This document shows positions 4,974 to 8,272 of a stretch of 8,272 nt of DNA, piece after piece (position 1 is the stretch's first letter; each line of letters opens with the position of its first letter). Source of the stretch: an uncultured Prevotellaceae bacterium (GTDB lineage: Bacteria > Bacteroidota > Bacteroidia > Bacteroidales > Bacteroidaceae); NCBI GenBank assembly GCA_937893145.1, contig CALBJW010000043.1, forward strand, positions 1 through 8,272, read 5' to 3'. The notes beneath the pieces were generated by a model. The model was not told the DNA's origin, made no database searches, and was given only the letters and a program-made list of their open reading frames with translations. The position numbers and the translations under genes are program-made.

Positions 4974-7256
4974 TTATCTTAAGGAGTTTATGATTCGTTT
5001 TGCTGTATCTACAGGGTCTGCCTGTGCTGTTGATGGATAGGCAGAGTGGGAGAGTGTCCAAGGTTCTTCCATAGCGTACCAGTCGATGGTGAGGGCTGGG
5101 TTCTCTGGTGTCTTCCATGAGGAATTGCCCACAGGGAGGACTGGGAGTTTGCCATCAAGTTCGGCTTCGAGAATGTCGAGGTACTTCACCCAACGAGGGT
5201 AGTAGAAGTCGCGAAGAATGCCGTTCCACTCCTTGTGGGCATAGTCGCGAAGACCACCTGTGTCGGCACAGTAGCGGTTGCCCCAAGTGGTAATCTGTAC
5301 GCGTGCGTTCCATTCGTAGAGGTCCTTCTCCTCGGCTGTCTTGCCTATCTTGCGTGCCTGGTCAATCCATCTTCCCACCATGAACTCAGGTCGTGTGGCG
5401 AGAAGGCTGTCCTGTTTGAGGATGAGGTCGAGGAACTCTGCCTTGTGTGCCTTGAATGCTTTGCGGTCGAAGGACTTGAAGTCTGCCACGAGCTGGTTAT
5501 AGACTATTCGGCCTCTATCTGCAATAGCCTGACGACAGATGTCGATGAGGTCGTACTCGAAGTTGTTGTTGCCACGGAACTCGTCTGCAAAACCAACCAT
5601 GATGGCTGCTGCAGCCATTGTGGAGTTAGGGTCGTAGTAGTTGGTCATCTTGCTCCATGAGGATGCCTGGAAACATTCGAGTGATGGGCGAGAACAGAAC
5701 ACGCTCTCGTGAGGGCCCTGCTGGTTGTTGCCATCAGGACAGTTGTATATTCCGTCGATGAGTTCGTTCCATGCGCCATATATATATTCAGAGTGGATGT
5801 TGCGATGGGCGGTGCGAGTGGTAGGAACGGGTGACATGCCATATCGTGCATCGAGGTATCGCTTCATCCATTCGTGTTTGTCAATCTTCTCGCTTCGCCA
5901 AGGCAGTTCGCTCATGAGTTCGTACATCAGAGGGTTGGTCTCGCTTCCCTCCATAGTGAAGCCCCATCCCTTCATGTGGGCGTTGAAGTTGCTGCGGGCA
6001 GCATAGTAGTTTGCGAGCAACTGGTCGATACGACCGTGCATACCGATGTTTGCACCGAAGTTCTCGAGCATACAGAATGCCCAGTCGTGGTCGCCATATC
6101 CATTAGGACGATGCCAGATGGAGTTCTTGGCTCCGTACTGAGGACGACACTCGCTGAAGAGGTCGAGTACGAGTACATCGCCCGATGGGAGTGCGTCGAG
6201 CATCTCAGGGCGAGGGTTCTCGGACCATCCCTGTACAACCCAAGTGGAATGTTCGTTGCCATATTCCTTCATAGCCTTGAGGATAGCCTTGCCCGCCTCA
6301 CCGATGTTGAGGTCGGCAGGAAGGTTGGATGCCTCGTGGAATGGGTCGATAGAGTAGTATTCGGCTGTGCCATAGAGTTTCTTTGTCTCTTGGTAAAAGA
6401 GTTTTGCGAATTCATCAAATCGCTTGTCGTTTGGCATGATGACACCCGGACGAGTGAAGCCGTTCCAGAGTTGGAGTGAGGATTGGTTGCTTTCGCCGGA
6501 GGTGGTAGTAGCTGTTGTTTCGTTTGGTCGGGATGCTTCAGCGGAGAAGCTTGGACACATGCCGCTGTAGCCTGGAAGCACTGGGTGCATTCCAAACTCC
6601 TTCATGCGACGAAGAATCTGCTTCTGGAGTGCAGTCTGCTGTGTGTACCAGTTTGCAGGCAATGGTCCGCCCCAACCCTCAAGGTTGTTCATCTCCCACC
6701 ATGCGAGGAAGGCTGGACCAGGAATGAAGCGGTTAACCTCATCCTGAGTGTAGCCCAGTCGAAGGAGCATATTGCGCCATACCACTTCATGACCAACGGC
6801 TGCAAGAGGCATGTTGATTCCATGAAGCGCCATCCAGTCTATCTCCTCCTGCCAACGGTTCCAGTCCCAGAAAGCCATAGAGTAGGAGAAGGTGCAGTAG
6901 TTGAAGTCGTAGCGAAGCGAGAGGTCGGTAGTGTGACGCTCTGGAGTCATCACCATCGGAAGGACTGGTGGTAGTTTTGCGTGCATCTGGTTCCATGTGA
7001 GGTGGATGCCACAGTAGTATTTAAAGTACCAGTTGAGTCCAACGGCAGAATTTACCCAGTTGTTGGAACGGATAAGCACCTTGCCATTACGGCTGGAGAG
7101 TTCAAAATAGTCGATGGATTCGTCTTTGAGTTCGATGATGAAGCGACTGGATGCTCCCTTGTCGATGCGTTCGATAAGGGACGACACGGGGTTGGCTGCT
7201 ATGCTCTTCAGAGTGAAAAGCATGAGGGCGAGAAGAGTGAACAATTTCGATTTCAT
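4974..7256 (-). CDS. GH89 alpha-N-acetylglucosaminidase (NAGLU family), secreted
   Basis: The 760-residue enzyme should release terminal alpha-linked GlcNAc, as found in heparan sulfate or alpha1,4-GlcNAc-capped mucin glycans. The start at 7256 gives a normal signal peptide (MKSKLFTLLALMLFTLKSIA, cut near Ala20-Ala21) without a lipobox, so a periplasmic place is likely. The same frame is open to an ATG at 7364, but that extension overlaps ygiQ and would bury the signal. Domains: N-terminal NAGLU region about 22-105, catalytic barrel about 110-460, helical C-terminal region to about 735. Family landmarks are FSYSMAFWDWNRWQEEIDWMALHGIN, GHEVVWR and LPGYSGM. Candidate catalytic acids are Glu308 (SIDPFHE) and Glu436 (GFTMEGSETN), corresponding to Glu316 and Glu446 of human NAGLU. 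A Ser/Thr-rich insert at about 236-260 is unusual. It lies 4 nt after ygiQ and 3 nt before the acetyltransferase gene. Confidence 0.93.
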   Translation of the reverse strand: MKSKLFTLLALMLFTLKSIAANPVSSLIERIDKGASSRFIIELKDESIDYFELSSRNGKVLIRSNNWVNSAVGLNWYFKYYCGIHLTWNQMHAKLPPVLPMVMTPERHTTDLSLRYDFNYCTFSYSMAFWDWNRWQEEIDWMALHGINMPLAAVGHEVVWRNMLLRLGYTQDEVNRFIPGPAFLAWWEMNNLEGWGGPLPANWYTQQTALQKQILRRMKEFGMHPVLPGYSGMCPSFSAEASRPNETTATTTSGESNQSSLQLWNGFTRPGVIMPNDKRFDEFAKLFYQETKKLYGTAEYYSIDPFHEASNLPADLNIGEAGKAILKAMKEYGNEHSTWVVQGWSENPRPEMLDALPSGDVLVLDLFSECRPQYGAKNSIWHRPNGYGDHDWAFCMLENFGANIGMHGRIDQLLANYYAARSNFNAHMKGWGFTMEGSETNPLMYELMSELPWRSEKIDKHEWMKRYLDARYGMSPVPTTRTAHRNIHSEYIYGAWNELIDGIYNCPDGNNQQGPHESVFCSRPSLECFQASSWSKMTNYYDPNSTMAAAAIMVGFADEFRGNNNFEYDLIDICRQAIADRGRIVYNQLVADFKSFDRKAFKAHKAEFLDLILKQDSLLATRPEFMVGRWIDQARKIGKTAEEKDLYEWNARVQITTWGNRYCADTGGLRDYAHKEWNGILRDFYYPRWVKYLDILEAELDGKLPVLPVGNSSWKTPENPALTIDWYAMEEPWTLSHSAYPSTAQADPVDTAKRIINSLR

Positions 7257-7260
7257 GGGT

Positions 7261-8271
7261 TTATTTTCCTCTTTTCTTATTGTTTTTGAAGTTTGGATTG
7301 AACGATTTACGGTTTGGTTCGGAAGGTGCAGACTTGTGATAAGTGGTGTTGCTTCTTGCCGCACCTTGAGGAACGGACTTGCCGAAGAGGCGGTCGATGA
7401 GGTCGGGACGATTCATACGGCGTAGCTCCTTTATTATGTTGTTGCGTTCTTGTGGCTTGTACCAGAAGAAGAACTGTCGTTGTGCCAGTTTGTCGTTAGG
7501 CGTCTTGGCTGAGAACACAGGTTCGAGGGTGTAAGGATGCACACCAGAGTACCACGCTTCGGTAGAAACGGTCATTGGTGTAGGGGTGAAGTCTTGCACC
7601 TGTTCGAGGTGGAAGTCAAGGTTCTTTGTGAGCACGGCAAGTTCTGCCATGTCCTCAGCACAGCAACCCGGATGGGACGATATGAAGTAAGGAATAATCT
7701 GCTGATTGAGGTGTTCCTCACGGTTTATCTGGTCGAAAATCCTCTTAAAGTCATAGAATAACTTAAACGATGGTTTTCGCATGAGATACAACACTTTATC
7801 GGATGTGTGTTCGGGTGCAACCTTCAAACGACCAGACACATGGTTCTTGATGAGTTCGCGAGTGTAACGCATGTTGATTTTGTTGATGCGTTCGTCGCCT
7901 GTATCGTGGAGCAGAAGGTCGTAGCGCACACCAGAACCGATGAACGACTTCTTGATTCCCGGGATTGAATCGACTGCCTTGTATATGTCGAGCAGTTGAG
8001 AATGGTCGGTGTTGAGGTTCTTGCATATCTGTGGATGAATGCACGAAGGACGCTTGCACTTATGGCAGAGGTCGAGGTTCTTTCCGTGCATGGCATACAT
8101 ATTGGCTGATGGACCTCCAAGGTCGGAAAGATAGCCCTTGAAATCGGGCAGTTGGGTTATCTCCTTCACCTCGCGGAGTATGCTCTCCTTGCTTCTCGAA
8201 GTGATGAACTTGCCTTGATGGGCGGAGATGGTGCAGAAGGCACAACCGCCGAAACAGCCACGATGCATGCA
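7261..8271 (-). CDS. ygiQ: YgiQ family radical SAM protein (3' part, start beyond the window)
   Basis: The frame is open through the right edge; the Met encoded at 8266-8268 is internal, since family members carry several hundred residues upstream. Counting from that Met, CFGGCAFC (5-12) is the CxxxCxxC motif holding the radical-SAM 4Fe-4S cluster. A second cysteine group, CHKCKRPSC-IHPQ-IC (68-82), follows the GGPSANMY motif. VAPEHTSDKVLYLMRKP and YFISSHPGC are further family landmarks. Residues about 215-300 (DFTPTPMTVSTEAWYSG..HPYT onward) match the DUF3362 C-terminal domain. The last 40 residues are a basic, Asn/Lys-rich tail. YgiQ is cytoplasmic and its reaction is not firmly established. 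The stop is 4 nt before the GH89 start, so the glycan genes probably share its transcript unless a promoter lies within this coding sequence. Confidence 0.92.
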   Translation of the reverse strand, partial: CMHRGCFGGCAFCTISAHQGKFITSRSKESILREVKEITQLPDFKGYLSDLGGPSANMYAMHGKNLDLCHKCKRPSCIHPQICKNLNTDHSQLLDIYKAVDSIPGIKKSFIGSGVRYDLLLHDTGDERINKINMRYTRELIKNHVSGRLKVAPEHTSDKVLYLMRKPSFKLFYDFKRIFDQINREEHLNQQIIPYFISSHPGCCAEDMAELAVLTKNLDFHLEQVQDFTPTPMTVSTEAWYSGVHPYTLEPVFSAKTPNDKLAQRQFFFWYKPQERNNIIKELRRMNRPDLIDRLFGKSVPQGAARSNTTYHKSAPSEPNRKSFNPNFKNNKKRGK

Positions 8272-8272
8272 T

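Noticed and set aside
5874..6479. + strand reading frame (201 codons) opposite GH89
   Set aside because: Antisense to conserved catalytic motifs, with no recognisable domain and no promoter-like sequence noted.
7257..7364. 36-residue N-terminal extension of GH89 from the ATG at 7364
   Set aside because: It would overlap the 3' end of ygiQ and place a hydrophilic stretch before an otherwise standard signal peptide starting at 7256.

Overview
The window looks like a Bacteroidales chromosome, most likely Prevotellaceae. Three things point that way. The first gene ends in a type IX secretion (T9SS) sorting tail of the GIYI-x-NGKK form. There is a fimbrillin-like lipoprotein with a Bacteroidetes-type promoter (TTTG, 20 bp, TAAATTTG). 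Start codons lack strong Shine-Dalgarno sites. No rRNA, tRNA, CRISPR array, integrase, transposase or reverse transcriptase was recognised.

Left part (2-1819, + strand): the 3' portion of a large secreted protein with a cleaved-adhesin (choice-of-anchor J) domain, an Omp28-type thioredoxin-like domain with CPNC, and a T9SS tail. The linker before the tail is encoded by an ATCAATC-rich simple repeat. A hairpin follows at 1871-1908.

Middle (1820-3853): a gene-poor stretch with several inverted repeats, then a decayed 82-codon remnant of a zinc N-acetylmuramoyl-L-alanine amidase with an internal deletion (2162-2410). Next come an operator-like repeat pair, a clear promoter, and a lipoprotein joining an N-terminal fimbrillin (Mfa-like) region to a C-terminal FISUMP-like region (2521-3825). 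A 22-bp-stem bidirectional terminator (3854-3901) separates it from the convergent genes on the right. That terminator and the hairpin at 1871-1908 are diverged copies of one 38-bp element, with compensatory base changes.

Right part (3900-8271, - strand): a compact array in the order ygiQ (radical SAM, 3' part) -> GH89 alpha-N-acetylglucosaminidase -> membrane acetyltransferase related to human HGSNAT (COG4299/NagX/DUF5009), with gaps of 4 and 3 nt. GH89 (NAGLU family) and HGSNAT are consecutive enzymes of lysosomal heparan sulfate breakdown. Their adjacency here suggests a coupled alpha-glucosaminide pathway: the membrane enzyme would N-acetylate terminal glucosamine and the periplasmic GH89 would release GlcNAc. 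That is inference from family and context. No proven new system is visible; the best candidates for follow-up are this pair and the hairpin repeat family.
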